A stretch of DNA of 64,000 bases from Haloferula rosea (GCF_016595525.1 NZ_JAENII010000010.1:62001-126000); one strand, 5' to 3'. Shown: positions 1 to 9,058, numbered from the stretch's first letter. Numbers and translations: made by a program. Notes: generated by a model from the sequence alone, not told the origin.

Positions 1-129
1 ATCGTGGTGAAGAAGGTGCTTGTCGCGATGAAGAAGGAAGAAGCCAAGCCTGAGCCGGCCCCACCCGAGCCCACGGCTGAAGAGAAGCTTTTGGCGGAGA
101 TCCGCGATCTCCTGAAGTCTCAGAACTGA
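1..129 (+). CDS. mscL: MscL large-conductance mechanosensitive channel, C-terminal fragment
   Basis: Only the last 42 codons are in the window, open from base 1 to the TGA at 127-129. The translation has a Lys-rich stretch, a Pro/Glu linker (PEPAPPEPT) and then AEEKLLAEIRDLLKSQN. This matches the cytoplasmic C-terminal helix of MscL, where the EEKLLxEIRDLL helix forms the pentameric bundle below the pore. The channel acts as an emergency valve in the inner membrane on hypo-osmotic shock. The membrane part lies upstream, outside the window, so intactness cannot be judged. A strong hairpin follows about 100 bases downstream. Confidence 0.85.
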   Translation: MVVKKVLVAMKKEEAKPEPAPPEPTAEEKLLAEIRDLLKSQN

Positions 130-216
130 TCGCGCTTCGCAGCACTTCGGTGCGACCACCCCAAGGCAGGGAGTCGCCCGGACTGCACTCGAATCGACGG
201 AGTCCCGGCTCCCCCC

Positions 217-259
217 AAAAAAAACAAAGCCGTTCCCCGAGGTGGAGAACGGCTTTTTT
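217..259. terminator. Bidirectional intrinsic terminator between mscL and the azurin gene
   Basis: A perfect 10-bp stem AAAGCCGTTC (226-235) / GAACGGCTTT (247-256) encloses an 11-base loop. An A-run (217-224) precedes it and a T-run (254-259) follows it. Read on either strand it gives a GC stem followed by U residues, so it can end both mscL (plus) and the azurin gene (minus, stop at 280). The geometry is textbook. Confidence 0.9.
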
Positions 260-279
260 GGTGGGCTGAGACCCGAAAC

Positions 280-732
280 TTACTTCGCCTTGACGATCAT
301 CTTGCCGTTCATGATGCCAAAGTGACCGGGGAAGGTGCAGAGGTAAGGATATTCACCTGCAGCGGGTGCGGTGAAGGTGACCGAGGTCTCTTCCCCACCG
401 CCAATCATCTTGGTGTGGGCCACGATCAGCGCCTTGGACTCGGCGTCCTCTGGAATGTAGTCATTCGCGGCAGCAGGCGCGCACTTCATCGCGAAGGCAG
501 GCATGGCGGTGCCGGGCTTGAGGATCACGACGTTGTGACCCATGGCCGCTTTCGGCAGTTTCCCGATGTGCTTGAACTTGATGGTGACCTTCTGGCCCTC
601 GGTGACCGTCAGCTCCTTCTTGTCGTATTGCATCTGGTCATTGCCGGTCACTTCCAGAGTGACGGCGTCTTCAGCCAGGGAAGGAACCATGGCTGCTGCG
701 AAGAGGAATAGAGAAGTGATAAGTGTCTTCAT
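280..732 (-). CDS. Azurin-type blue copper protein
   Basis: 150 residues with a cleavable signal peptide (about 1-20, ending SLA). The mature part of about 130 residues has azurin length. Type 1 copper ligands are visible: His66 in KAAMGHNVV, and Cys132, His137 and Met141 in CTFPGHFGIMNGKM. The early NDQMQY motif and VAHTKMIGGGE near residues 105-114 are also typical of azurins. The usual N-terminal disulfide cysteines are not evident. Azurins shuttle single electrons in the periplasm between cytochromes and reductases or oxidases. The partner cannot be told here because no respiratory gene is adjacent. It is the last gene of a minus-strand run and ends at the bidirectional terminator. The upstream neighbour is an Lgt-like membrane protein, 32 bases away. 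Confidence 0.93.
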   Translation of the reverse strand: MKTLITSLFLFAAAMVPSLAEDAVTLEVTGNDQMQYDKKELTVTEGQKVTIKFKHIGKLPKAAMGHNVVILKPGTAMPAFAMKCAPAAANDYIPEDAESKALIVAHTKMIGGGEETSVTFTAPAAGEYPYLCTFPGHFGIMNGKMIVKAK

Positions 733-764
733 CGTGGTAGGTGTTACGGGGGAATACTGGCGCG

Positions 765-1433
765 CTATCGTGAAATCGCAACCCCGCGTTTCTTGCGATG
801 GCGAAATGCGAGCGCCGCTGCCACCGCCGTGCCCAAGGCAATGAGCTGATACCCGGAAAACCCGAAAAATGGTTTGGGCGTGTCGCGCAGGAATTCATGG
901 AAAAAGCGGAATGTCCCGTAGGCCATCAGATAGAGATGGAAGTGCTGGCCTATGAACCATTTCCGCCAATGGAAAACCACGAGAACCCCCAGAATGAGCA
1001 GTTGGAAGGCAATTTCGACAGGCACCGCGGGCCACCTTCCATCCTCGACCACGATGCCCAGACAACATCCGGCGTCGAGGCAGCCGATGCGCCCGAGAAT
1101 CAAGGGAACGGGCAGCAACAGCGCGAAGCGATCCCCCGTCGCCGAGCGATAGCCGGTTGCCTTCTTTGCCAGCTCCACGCCCAACCAACCAGCGGGCAGC
1201 GCCCCGATGACCGATTTGCCCGAGGCCCAGATCCACCATCGATCAGGCGAGTCCCCATGGAGCCACCCTTCCGCAGCCAGGAAAGCCAGCTTGGCGCCGA
1301 GGAATGCCGCCACCAGACCGGAAAAGTAGATGACAGGAAGCCGGGAGTCGGACTTCGACAACCGCCACCAGCCCGCTGCCCCGAGGAGCACACCCGTCAG
1401 CAGCAGGATGCTGTATAGTGGAGAGCCCTGCAT
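765..1433 (-). CDS. Prolipoprotein diacylglyceryl transferase (Lgt)-like membrane protein
   Basis: 222 residues, mostly hydrophobic, with several membrane segments (about 5-22, 35-55, 78-92, 103-125, 141-156, 195-212). Two stretches resemble the Lgt family: GRIGCLDAGCC at 114-124, at the place of the Lgt signature GRIGNFxNGE, and YGTFRFFHEFLRD at 172-184. The Lgt signature Asn and Glu are replaced by a Cys-rich version, and the protein is shorter than ordinary Lgt (about 260-290 residues). It therefore may not be the housekeeping lipoprotein enzyme. The start lies 4 bases after the protease stop upstream, so the two are probably co-transcribed. Function: membrane transferase of the Lgt superfamily; substrate unknown. 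Confidence 0.7.
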   Translation of the reverse strand: MQGSPLYSILLLTGVLLGAAGWWRLSKSDSRLPVIYFSGLVAAFLGAKLAFLAAEGWLHGDSPDRWWIWASGKSVIGALPAGWLGVELAKKATGYRSATGDRFALLLPVPLILGRIGCLDAGCCLGIVVEDGRWPAVPVEIAFQLLILGVLVVFHWRKWFIGQHFHLYLMAYGTFRFFHEFLRDTPKPFFGFSGYQLIALGTAVAAALAFRHRKKRGVAISR

Positions 1434-1437
1434 CCCG

Positions 1438-3057
1438 TCATTCGGTGAGTGTCACCTGCAGACGGACGAAGCGGTGATCGGGAGAAACCGGCCAAGTGTG
1501 AACCGCCGTCTCGAATCCCTCGAGGTCGGGAACACCGCTGATCGTGGTCGACGTAATCCCTGCGGGGGCCACCCCCGACCACCCATTCAGATCCGGGGAA
1601 AACTCCAGCGAATACGAGAGCCCCCGCACCTCCTTGTCCACCCGCTGGGGATGGCTGAGCGATACCTGCCCTGCTTCGATCGAGAGAACCGGCTGAACGA
1701 ACCCACCGTCCGCAAACGTCATTGACCCACTCGTCGGATCTCCACCGAGGGCATACTCCAACAGATTGACCAGGCCGTCATCGTCCGGATCATCATTCTG
1801 TTCCGGCTCACCCAACCCATCCGCCCATCCGGCAAACGATGGGTCCAAGGGAAAAACCGGATTCACACTCTGATCCCCCACACCGTCCGAGCGCCAGGTC
1901 ACGGTGAACGCCAGCTCGGGGTTTGTCGGCGCGGATGACCAACTGACTGACAAGGTCCCGGTCTCGCCCGCATCCAGAAGCGCCCGCCTGAGTGTCCATT
2001 TCTCCCCGCCTCCGTAGGTCACCCATCCGCTCCCCACGATGCTGTCGGGCCCGTCTCCCGTCGGAAAATGAAACTCCACCTCCACATTCCCGGTGAGGTT
2101 TGCTCCGCTGTTCTCCAGTTCGAACTCCATCTCCAAGGGCATGGCCCGTCGCGGATCGGGGTCGGTCAAACTGGCAGCCCCGACAAGCGTCGTCGCCGGA
2201 GGATTCACCGGACGAAGCCGATAACCCATGGGAGCCATCAACAGATCGATCTCATCCCGGTAGTCCGGAACATACGCATCGAAATTCTCCCAACCGATTT
2301 GCTCCTCCTCTTCGTCCTCGATCGGATTCCGCGCGCTGTGCACACCTACTAGAGCCGCAGTGCCAGCAGCATCAATGAATGTCGGACTCCCCGAATCCCC
2401 GACCACAAAGTAGCATTCGTCCGGATCGCCGGAAGCGAACAGATAGTCGAATTGATACGCACTGGATTCGAAATCCGCGATCTCATCCGCATTCGTATCC
2501 AGGCCGAGTTCTTCCTCAAGGAAATCCACTAAAGTGGCTTGCGCGATCACCTGGTATTTCCCCGTGGTCGCAAGCGGGTTCTTTCCACACACCGCAAGCG
2601 TCTGCCCCGGTGCCATCAGCAGGCTGGAAGCATCAAGCACCGCCATCGGTTGAATTCCATCCCCTTCATCGATCGGACTCGCCAGAGTGAACAGCGCCAA
2701 ATCGGTGGCCTGACCGCCATTCTGGACGAACACATCCGTCGGAGCCACTCGCTCCACCAACTCCCCCGCTGCATTCAGGAATCGGATGGGCTGAGCATGA
2801 TTGATGACCCCGGCAAAGTGGCTGGCAAAAAGCACATGCTGCCGCGAGACCAGCGTCAGCTGGATATTGGGCGACGGTCCATACCATCCAATCCCGGTCA
2901 GATCCAGGTGGGCGAAGTCCTGATTCGGATTGATCGTCGGACTGGATGGGAAATCGAGGAACCGGTCATGGTCGTCGGCATCATAAGTCCGGATCTCGAT
3001 ACCACCGGCGACTTGGGTGGCAACCAGCCAGGGCAGACATCGTGAACGGAAGGACAT
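1438..3057 (-). CDS. Secreted trypsin-like serine protease with C-terminal surface module
   Basis: 539 residues from the ATG at 3057. The frame stays open further upstream, but that part is Arg-rich, unlike protein, and overlaps the preceding gene. A short hydrophobic N-terminus is followed by a chymotrypsin-fold domain. The probable triad is His80 (FASHFAG), Asp119 (ATDLALFTL) and Ser222 in GDSGSP. The His motif is ASH rather than the classic AAHC, and few cysteines are present, so disulfides differ from trypsin. An Asp/Glu-rich segment follows, then a beta-rich domain. The final part of about 130 residues holds DDDGLVNLLEYALGGDP, SYSLEFSPDLN and a terminal FVRLQV. The same pattern ends the giant protein at 11703-17774. 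Probably exported and retained at or released from the surface. Confidence 0.82.
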   Translation of the reverse strand: MSFRSRCLPWLVATQVAGGIEIRTYDADDHDRFLDFPSSPTINPNQDFAHLDLTGIGWYGPSPNIQLTLVSRQHVLFASHFAGVINHAQPIRFLNAAGELVERVAPTDVFVQNGGQATDLALFTLASPIDEGDGIQPMAVLDASSLLMAPGQTLAVCGKNPLATTGKYQVIAQATLVDFLEEELGLDTNADEIADFESSAYQFDYLFASGDPDECYFVVGDSGSPTFIDAAGTAALVGVHSARNPIEDEEEEQIGWENFDAYVPDYRDEIDLLMAPMGYRLRPVNPPATTLVGAASLTDPDPRRAMPLEMEFELENSGANLTGNVEVEFHFPTGDGPDSIVGSGWVTYGGGEKWTLRRALLDAGETGTLSVSWSSAPTNPELAFTVTWRSDGVGDQSVNPVFPLDPSFAGWADGLGEPEQNDDPDDDGLVNLLEYALGGDPTSGSMTFADGGFVQPVLSIEAGQVSLSHPQRVDKEVRGLSYSLEFSPDLNGWSGVAPAGITSTTISGVPDLEGFETAVHTWPVSPDHRFVRLQVTLTE

Positions 3058-3103
3058 GCTCGACGAAAGTTTACACCGGGCCGTCCGTTCCGCTACCGCA
3101 GAA

Positions 3104-3946
3104 TCACGAGGCGACCGACACCGTCGTCCCGAGCCGATGCGTCGCGCCGGGTGGCAGCTCCACCGCCGCTTCGTTGGCAATTGCCGCTTCCACACAGGCG
3201 AACCCCTTGAACGCGTCGTCCGGTAGATCGGCGAGACCGGCTGCCTTCTCGGCCCACGGATTCCAAACCACCGTCGACGGACTCCCCTCCTTCTCAATCT
3301 GAAGTACCCGGTCCAGCCCGGGGTCGTCCACCCGGATCATGCCACTGTGATCGAAAATCCGGTCCAGCTCTCCTTCGAAGACCACCGGCCCGTCCTGGGT
3401 TCTCCGGGTTGGCGTGCCCACCGTGTCCAGATACTCCCGCCCTGCCAGCCCCCCCACCGTGATCATCGTGATCTCATCGATTTTCAAATACGTGTGCAGG
3501 GCGCCACTCAGCTTCACCGACTCCTCACCCAGATTCTCCGATTCGAGCGAGACCGTCAGCTTGTCTCCGAGAGCCAGGGTCGCGGTCGCCTTCAGCGATT
3601 CATGGACCAGACTCATCACGAAGGTCACACCATCGGCATCCTCCGTGACCGAAACCAGATCCCAGAACTGGCTGCGGGCCACCCCATGGGACGGACCGGG
3701 TTGCCCTCCGGGACGGGCATTGAACCATGGCCAGCAAATCGGAATTCCTCCCCGAATCGCCTTCCCCTCCTGCAGCACCGCTGCCGGGCTGAGGTAGAGC
3801 ACAGGATTCGGTGCGGATGAAGGCTGCCACTCCATCACGTGCGCCCCGTGAAGGGCCACCCGGGCGCGGCATGTTTCGTGGTCAACCTGATAGACTGGGA
3901 ACCCGGGGGTCGGCTCCGTTACTTGAACGGATGTGGGTAATTGCAT
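3104..3946 (-). CDS. D-hexose-6-phosphate mutarotase (aldose 1-epimerase family, YeaD-like)
   Basis: 280 residues from ATG 3946; a GTG three codons upstream is the alternative start. No signal peptide, so cytoplasmic. Motifs of the glucose-6-phosphate 1-epimerase branch are present: RGGIPICWPWF (near 66-76), HGVAR (near 87) and LHTYLKI (near 150). WNPWAEKAA and a late FACVEAA also fit. The enzyme interconverts alpha and beta anomers of glucose-6-phosphate and related sugars, speeding entry into glycolysis or glycogen metabolism. It is the gene upstream of the protease (46-base gap), with no clear functional link to it. Confidence 0.9.
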   Translation of the reverse strand: MQLPTSVQVTEPTPGFPVYQVDHETCRARVALHGAHVMEWQPSSAPNPVLYLSPAAVLQEGKAIRGGIPICWPWFNARPGGQPGPSHGVARSQFWDLVSVTEDADGVTFVMSLVHESLKATATLALGDKLTVSLESENLGEESVKLSGALHTYLKIDEITMITVGGLAGREYLDTVGTPTRRTQDGPVVFEGELDRIFDHSGMIRVDDPGLDRVLQIEKEGSPSTVVWNPWAEKAAGLADLPDDAFKGFACVEAAIANEAAVELPPGATHRLGTTVSVAS

Positions 3947-4050
3947 GCGATGCACGATTTCTGGACATGCTCGCCCGATATCTCAAGCACTTCCACTCAC
4001 CGACTTCCGTCATCGCCCGCTCCATGCGTGCCACGCTTACGAACTTTCCA

Positions 4051-5817
4051 CTACCAACGCAGGTCGAGATCCGGCCCGATCAACTGAATCCGCGACTCGT
4101 GGATGGCATCAAGACGCTGCAGCATGCGATCCACCGAACCGCGCACCTGCTCCGGCAAGGCAGCCGTGCCCATCTGACGAATCATCGTGCGCACTGCGTC
4201 ACCGGCAGGACTCCCTTGAGCCATGCCCACGATCTCCCCCTCCGGCTTCTTCTCAGGCTTCGAAAACAACCCATCCAGTGGGCTCTTCGGCTCCGGGCGG
4301 AGCTTGACGGCATCTGTCCCCACCCCGGCCTTCTCCGCAGTCCACGCAATCGCATCGGACAGACCGCCAAGTTCGTCAACCAGTCCGAGCTCGAGCGCCC
4401 GAGCGCCGGTATAAACGCGACCACCCGCCATGCCCTCCAGATCGCCCTTCAAGCGATCACCCCGGCCATCGGTGATGCGCTTCTTGAAGGTCCCATACAC
4501 ATCGACCATCGAGTCCCTCACGAGCTTCTTCTCTTCCTCGGTGAACGGCTTGGTGAAGGACATCGCATCCGCATGCTTGCCGCGCTGGATCGTGTGGGTC
4601 GTGATGCCCAGTTTGTCCATGGCACCACCCATCACCATCTTCATGCCCACCACACCGATCGATCCGGTGATCGTGCCCGACTCGGCGAAAATCCGGTCGG
4701 CCCCGGCAGAGACATAGTAGCCACCACTGGCGGCCACCCCACCCATGGAAACGCTGAATGCCCGTCCACGATCCTTCCACTCATCGGTGACTTCCCAGAG
4801 CACCTCGGACGCCAGCGCCGAGCCACCCGGTGAATTCACCCGCAGCACCAGTCCTTTGGCGTGCTCATCCTTCAGCAGCTTCACGATCTCCTTCCGCACC
4901 GGCGCGACCGATGCATCGCTGATCCCCCCATCCAGCACCACGACTGCCACGTAATCCTCCTTGGCCTTGGAGTCCTTGCCGCTGTCCATCATCAGCTTGA
5001 ACACATCGAACAGGCTGTCCATTTCCGGCCCATCCAGATCGGGCATCTCATACTCACGGTCGAACTTCGCTCCCTCATAGCGCTCCCTCAAGGACGCGTT
5101 GAAATCGGTCCGGTACTGCAGGTCATCGACCAGCCCGGCCTCCTTGGCCTCCTCAGCGGTGAATTCCCCGCGATCGACCAACTCCATCACCTTTGATGAT
5201 TCGACCGACCGTCCTTGCGCCACGGCTGAGATGATCTGATCAAACATCCCGCCAATCAGTTCCTCACGCTGTTCCAAGGCGAACTCGCTCGGCCCCGTGC
5301 GATAGAACTCCTCACCGAAGCTCTTGAAGTCGCCGATATGGATCACATCCGCCTGAAGCCCCGCCTTGTCGAGCATGCCCTTGAAGTAGAGCGACTGAGA
5401 CGCCATTCCCGAAAACGTCACGCCGGCCTCGGGCATCAGCACGAAGTGATTGGAAGCCGCACCCAGCAGCGCCGTCTTCGTCGTGTAGTAGTCACTGTAG
5501 AGCCAAACGTCCTTGCCCGCTTCCCTCGCAGAAGCCAGATGGCGCCGGATCTCCCCGATCTGCGCCAGCCCGAGCGGCGCACCATCGACATCGAGCACCA
5601 GCGCTTTCACGTTGGGATCCTTCACTGCCAGTCCCAGGCTCCGGGTGACATCGTAGAAGGTCAACGGACGCTGACTCTCCAGACTCATGTTCATCAGCGA
5701 AGGCTCGGTCATCCCGCTTTCCGAGAGTCCGCGTTCGAGGTCATACACGGCCACAACGGGCTTGTCCGCCGCCAGGGCAGCCCCGGCCAACATTGGAAAT
5801 AGGATGGATCGGATCAT
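4051..5817 (-). CDS. sppA: Signal peptide peptidase SppA, long (67 kDa-type) form
   Basis: 588 residues, S49 family, with two tandem ClpP-like domains as in the E. coli long form (618 residues). The catalytic Lys is Lys165 in GDFKSFGEEFYR of the N-terminal domain. The nucleophile is Ser364 in GGVAASGGYYVSAGA of the C-terminal domain. The N-terminus (about 1-16, ending in AALAA) looks like a cleavable signal peptide rather than the E. coli membrane anchor. The enzyme degrades cleaved signal peptides at the membrane. A Lys/Pro-rich linker lies near residue 500. The start is ATG at 5817 with no strong ribosome site. It faces the divergently transcribed amylase gene across 157 bases, which should hold both promoters. 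Confidence 0.93.
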   Translation of the reverse strand: MIRSILFPMLAGAALAADKPVVAVYDLERGLSESGMTEPSLMNMSLESQRPLTFYDVTRSLGLAVKDPNVKALVLDVDGAPLGLAQIGEIRRHLASAREAGKDVWLYSDYYTTKTALLGAASNHFVLMPEAGVTFSGMASQSLYFKGMLDKAGLQADVIHIGDFKSFGEEFYRTGPSEFALEQREELIGGMFDQIISAVAQGRSVESSKVMELVDRGEFTAEEAKEAGLVDDLQYRTDFNASLRERYEGAKFDREYEMPDLDGPEMDSLFDVFKLMMDSGKDSKAKEDYVAVVVLDGGISDASVAPVRKEIVKLLKDEHAKGLVLRVNSPGGSALASEVLWEVTDEWKDRGRAFSVSMGGVAASGGYYVSAGADRIFAESGTITGSIGVVGMKMVMGGAMDKLGITTHTIQRGKHADAMSFTKPFTEEEKKLVRDSMVDVYGTFKKRITDGRGDRLKGDLEGMAGGRVYTGARALELGLVDELGGLSDAIAWTAEKAGVGTDAVKLRPEPKSPLDGLFSKPEKKPEGEIVGMAQGSPAGDAVRTMIRQMGTAALPEQVRGSVDRMLQRLDAIHESRIQLIGPDLDLRW

Positions 5818-5974
5818 GGTTCTTGCAGATATTCGCCCTGTTGAAGCGTCACGTTACCCCGAAATCATCGATTCTTTTCCGACTTCGGCAAGCTTGAGCC
5901 TCCATCCTGCCTGCCGAGCCATCAAAAACCCCAGCCCACCCAACCAATTCCCACTTTTGGCCATTGGTCTGTGA

Positions 5975-7903
5975 ATGATCCCGATCCACCATGCTTCCAT
6001 GCACCGTTCAGCAAGGCACCTGCTCCTCCGGCTGGCCGGCATCAGCCTGATCGCCGCGACAGCCCTCAACGCACGGCCGCAGGAACGTTCATGGGCGGAA
6101 GACGTGATCTACTTCACGATGACCGACCGCTTCCACGACGGCGACCCGGCAAACAACATCCCTGAAGGAAGCGACCGCAGCCTCTATGACCCCGCTCAGG
6201 AGAACCTCGACAAGTATCATGGAGGTGACCTGCGCGGACTCGAACGCGCGATCCAGTCCGGCTACTTCAACGCGCTGGGGGTGACCGCCATCTGGATCAC
6301 CCCCCCTGTCAGGAACGTCTGGCGCTCCGGCTACGATCTTGGCGGCTGGAAAAGCGGCTACCATGGCTACTGGGCCCAGGATTTCCTCGATATCGATCCG
6401 CACCTCACCAGCACCGAATCCCTGGCCGGCACCCCCTACCCTCCAGGTAAGGAGGGCCGCATGCAGCACTATCGCGACTTCGTCCGCCTGGCGCATGCGA
6501 AAGGTCTGAAGGTAGTGCAGGATGTCGTGCTGAATCACGCTGGCCCCGTCTTTTACTACGATGCCAATGGGAACGGCAAATTCGAGCGCGAGCAAAAGGA
6601 CGAGTGGGTCCAGCCCTACAAACGCGATGGATTCCATCAGAATGCGCGCTGGGGCGATGTGCCGGAATGGAACATGCAACGCACCGCTCCCTTCGCCACC
6701 ACCCGGCTGCTCGGCCGCGATGTCAAATCCTCCGGTGTCCTCGGTGAACTCTCCAGCTACGGCCGGAAGGGATTCTCTTGGGAAAGCCTTGGCAAATCGG
6801 ACGGCGAGGAAGTCATGTGCGATTTCTTTTCGCTGCGGGACTTTTGGACGGAGCCAGGGAGCGAGCACTTCGACCGATTGGTCGACGAGTTCGTCGAGAT
6901 CTACCACTTCTACCTCACCGAGGTCGGCGTCGACGGCCTGCGTCTCGATACCGTCAAGCACGCCCACCACGGGTTCTGGGATGCCTTCACCGAGCGCCTG
7001 CGCAAACGGCTGGGGCCGGCGGCCAGAGAGAAGATCATCTTCGGCGAAGTCTACGACGGCAACCCGGCAAAACTCGGCCAATATACCTGGCGCTCCGACG
7101 CAGCCACCAACCCGGAACCCTGCATCGACTCCCTCCTCGCCTTCCAGCTCTGCTTCGCCATGCGGGAATATCTCCGGCAACCCGGCAACCAGTATGGATC
7201 CCCCCGCTCGATTGAGGGCGCCATGCTTGCATTCGCCGAGGGTCGTTTCGATGACGGTCGCTACTACTACAACCGTAGTCCCGGACCGGACGGGCTGAAC
7301 TCCCTTCAGAAATCCATCACCTTCATCGAAAACCACGACGGACTGAACCGGTTCCGCGTGAACTCCGTGACCGAGCGAAGACACCAGCTCGCCCAAGCCA
7401 TGGTCATGACCCTTCCCGGCATCCCATGCCTCTACTACGGAGCAGAAACCGGCATGCATGACACCAAGGGCAAGATCGGAGAGGACGGAGAGACCGGCCG
7501 CATGACTCTGTGGGAGCGCGATGCCGCACCGTCGCTTGCCACCGTGCGACAACAGAATTCATTCAGTACGATCGCGCGTCTTGCCTCGGCCAGACAGAAG
7601 GTCGCCGCCCTGCGTGAGGGTGAATTCCGGCCACTCTGGACGGACAGCGGTGATCGCACCACCGACGATGGAATCTTCGCCTTCGCGCGGGTGATGCCGG
7701 ACACCCGGCAAAGCGTCGTGGTGGCATTCAACGCCTCCGATCAGGATGGGAAGACCGGCCCATTGGATCTGAATAGGATCTTTCCCGAGGGCTTCACGCT
7801 GCGCGCCCAATCCCTCGTGGGGGAAGCGCCCGATCCAGTGGGTGGCAACGAGCTCGCCGTGCCCGCGAACTCCGCGGTTCTCTATCGGGTCGGAGCCCCC
7901 TGA
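5975..7903 (+). CDS. Secreted GH13 alpha-amylase-family enzyme
   Basis: 642 residues. An alternative start at Met9 (base 5999) gives a cleaner signal peptide, so the true start is uncertain. The four conserved GH13 regions are seen: DVVLNHAG (183-190), GLRLDTVKH with nucleophile Asp325, IIFGEVY with acid/base Glu358, and FIENHD with transition-state stabiliser Asp455. The early DVIYFTMTDRFHDGD motif is typical of extracellular bacterial alpha-amylases and cyclodextrin-active enzymes. The C-terminal part of about 110 residues fits the usual GH13 beta-sandwich. It hydrolyses alpha-1,4-glucans outside the cytoplasm. No maltose transporter or regulator is next to it. Confidence 0.93.
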   Translation: MIPIHHASMHRSARHLLLRLAGISLIAATALNARPQERSWAEDVIYFTMTDRFHDGDPANNIPEGSDRSLYDPAQENLDKYHGGDLRGLERAIQSGYFNALGVTAIWITPPVRNVWRSGYDLGGWKSGYHGYWAQDFLDIDPHLTSTESLAGTPYPPGKEGRMQHYRDFVRLAHAKGLKVVQDVVLNHAGPVFYYDANGNGKFEREQKDEWVQPYKRDGFHQNARWGDVPEWNMQRTAPFATTRLLGRDVKSSGVLGELSSYGRKGFSWESLGKSDGEEVMCDFFSLRDFWTEPGSEHFDRLVDEFVEIYHFYLTEVGVDGLRLDTVKHAHHGFWDAFTERLRKRLGPAAREKIIFGEVYDGNPAKLGQYTWRSDAATNPEPCIDSLLAFQLCFAMREYLRQPGNQYGSPRSIEGAMLAFAEGRFDDGRYYYNRSPGPDGLNSLQKSITFIENHDGLNRFRVNSVTERRHQLAQAMVMTLPGIPCLYYGAETGMHDTKGKIGEDGETGRMTLWERDAAPSLATVRQQNSFSTIARLASARQKVAALREGEFRPLWTDSGDRTTDDGIFAFARVMPDTRQSVVVAFNASDQDGKTGPLDLNRIFPEGFTLRAQSLVGEAPDPVGGNELAVPANSAVLYRVGAP

Positions 7904-7955
7904 AGTCGATTCGGCCCTTGGCAGGGATGGCACGACCCGTTAGCCCATGATCTGA

Positions 7956-8906
7956 ATGGGACGGTTCGGAAACATCTTCGGCTCGAAAATTGAGACTCCT
8001 GAGGAGGCAATCCGCCGCGGACGCATGGCTCAGGGGAAGCCACCCACCCCTCCGCCGATGCCGGGCTTCACGCCGCCACGGCCGACCACGGATTTCAGGG
8101 CGACCGCCCCACCCACGTCTGCCCCGCCCCCTCTTCCCGAAATCCTCTACGAAGACCAGGACGATCTGGAAACCCGGGCGATCCGGGCCACCTTTTCTCC
8201 GCCGGTCTTCCACGAATGGATCGCAGCGATCGATCAACGACTCACCCGCGGCTTCAGCGACCTCCAACGCCAGACGCTCGCCACCAAGGTCGGCCGACTG
8301 GGCAACGGCGACTCGGTGGTGATGCACTACAATCTGTTTCATGGCGGCTCCCCCTGCGACCTCAAGCTGACCATCACCCGAAGTTCCCCGGAGCTCCTAG
8401 CCATCCGGGCGGACGGCCCGGGGCCGGGCATGGATCTCCTGCTTGAGGAATGCTCGGGCCGCGCATCCATCTTCGGAGAGCTTCAGGCGACCGAGGACGA
8501 CCGCCCCCGCGACGGACGGTTCCGCCGTGACCCGGACGGCAGACACTGGCGGTCCAGGCTGCCGTTGGAATGGGGCTCCATCTTCGACTACCCGCTTGAG
8601 GTGATTGTTGAGCAAGGTCGCCCCGGCATGATCGGAGGCGGCGAGATCTGGGACACACCGCTGCTCCGGGCGCTGCACCCGCTGCTGCCCATGATCTGCT
8701 CCCAGGTGGAGTCGAAGCTCCGGGAAAACGCGGGCGACACCCCGCTCCGGCGCGAGGAACTCCGCCCACCGGAAGCGATCCTCTCCGCCCAAGTCTCCGA
8801 CCCACTCGCATGGTTCATCCGCATGCGTTGCAGCGAGGGCATCCACTCGGATTGGAGAATCGATTTGCACGGCATCGACATCCAAGGCGTGGGCCGTCAG
8901 GCGTAG
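7956..8906 (+). CDS. Uncharacterised protein with proline-rich N-terminal linker
   Basis: 316 residues, not recognised. No signal peptide or membrane segment is visible. Residues about 25-62 form a Pro-rich, probably disordered segment with many PP pairs. The rest (about 65-316) is a globular mixed alpha/beta sequence with an HYNLFHGGSPCDLKLTI stretch near 126-142 and an Arg/Asp-rich patch near 180-195. The gene lies 52 bases after the amylase on the same strand and 152 bases before the SulP gene. The codon pattern fits its neighbours and there are no frame breaks, so it is probably a real cytoplasmic protein of unknown role. Confidence 0.6.
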   Translation: MGRFGNIFGSKIETPEEAIRRGRMAQGKPPTPPPMPGFTPPRPTTDFRATAPPTSAPPPLPEILYEDQDDLETRAIRATFSPPVFHEWIAAIDQRLTRGFSDLQRQTLATKVGRLGNGDSVVMHYNLFHGGSPCDLKLTITRSSPELLAIRADGPGPGMDLLLEECSGRASIFGELQATEDDRPRDGRFRRDPDGRHWRSRLPLEWGSIFDYPLEVIVEQGRPGMIGGGEIWDTPLLRALHPLLPMICSQVESKLRENAGDTPLRREELRPPEAILSAQVSDPLAWFIRMRCSEGIHSDWRIDLHGIDIQGVGRQA

Positions 8907-9058
8907 CCGCGCTCAGGCCGACGCTTCCGGATTGACGCGTTCCCTCCTGCTTCGGCCTTGCATATCAGGCGCTTGCGGCCTATCCGCCCGCCCTTCCGTT
9001 TCCGGCAGGTCACCCAGGTGGCGTGGCATCTGCTCACCGACGAAGCCCCATTTCACCC

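Noticed and set aside
3058-3297. 80-codon N-terminal extension of the protease
   Set aside because: Arg/Ser-rich, overlaps the mutarotase gene and is not protein-like. The start at 3057 gives a normal exported protein.
6089-7552. 487-residue open frame on the minus strand
   Set aside because: Antisense of the amylase, whose four catalytic regions are intact on the plus strand.
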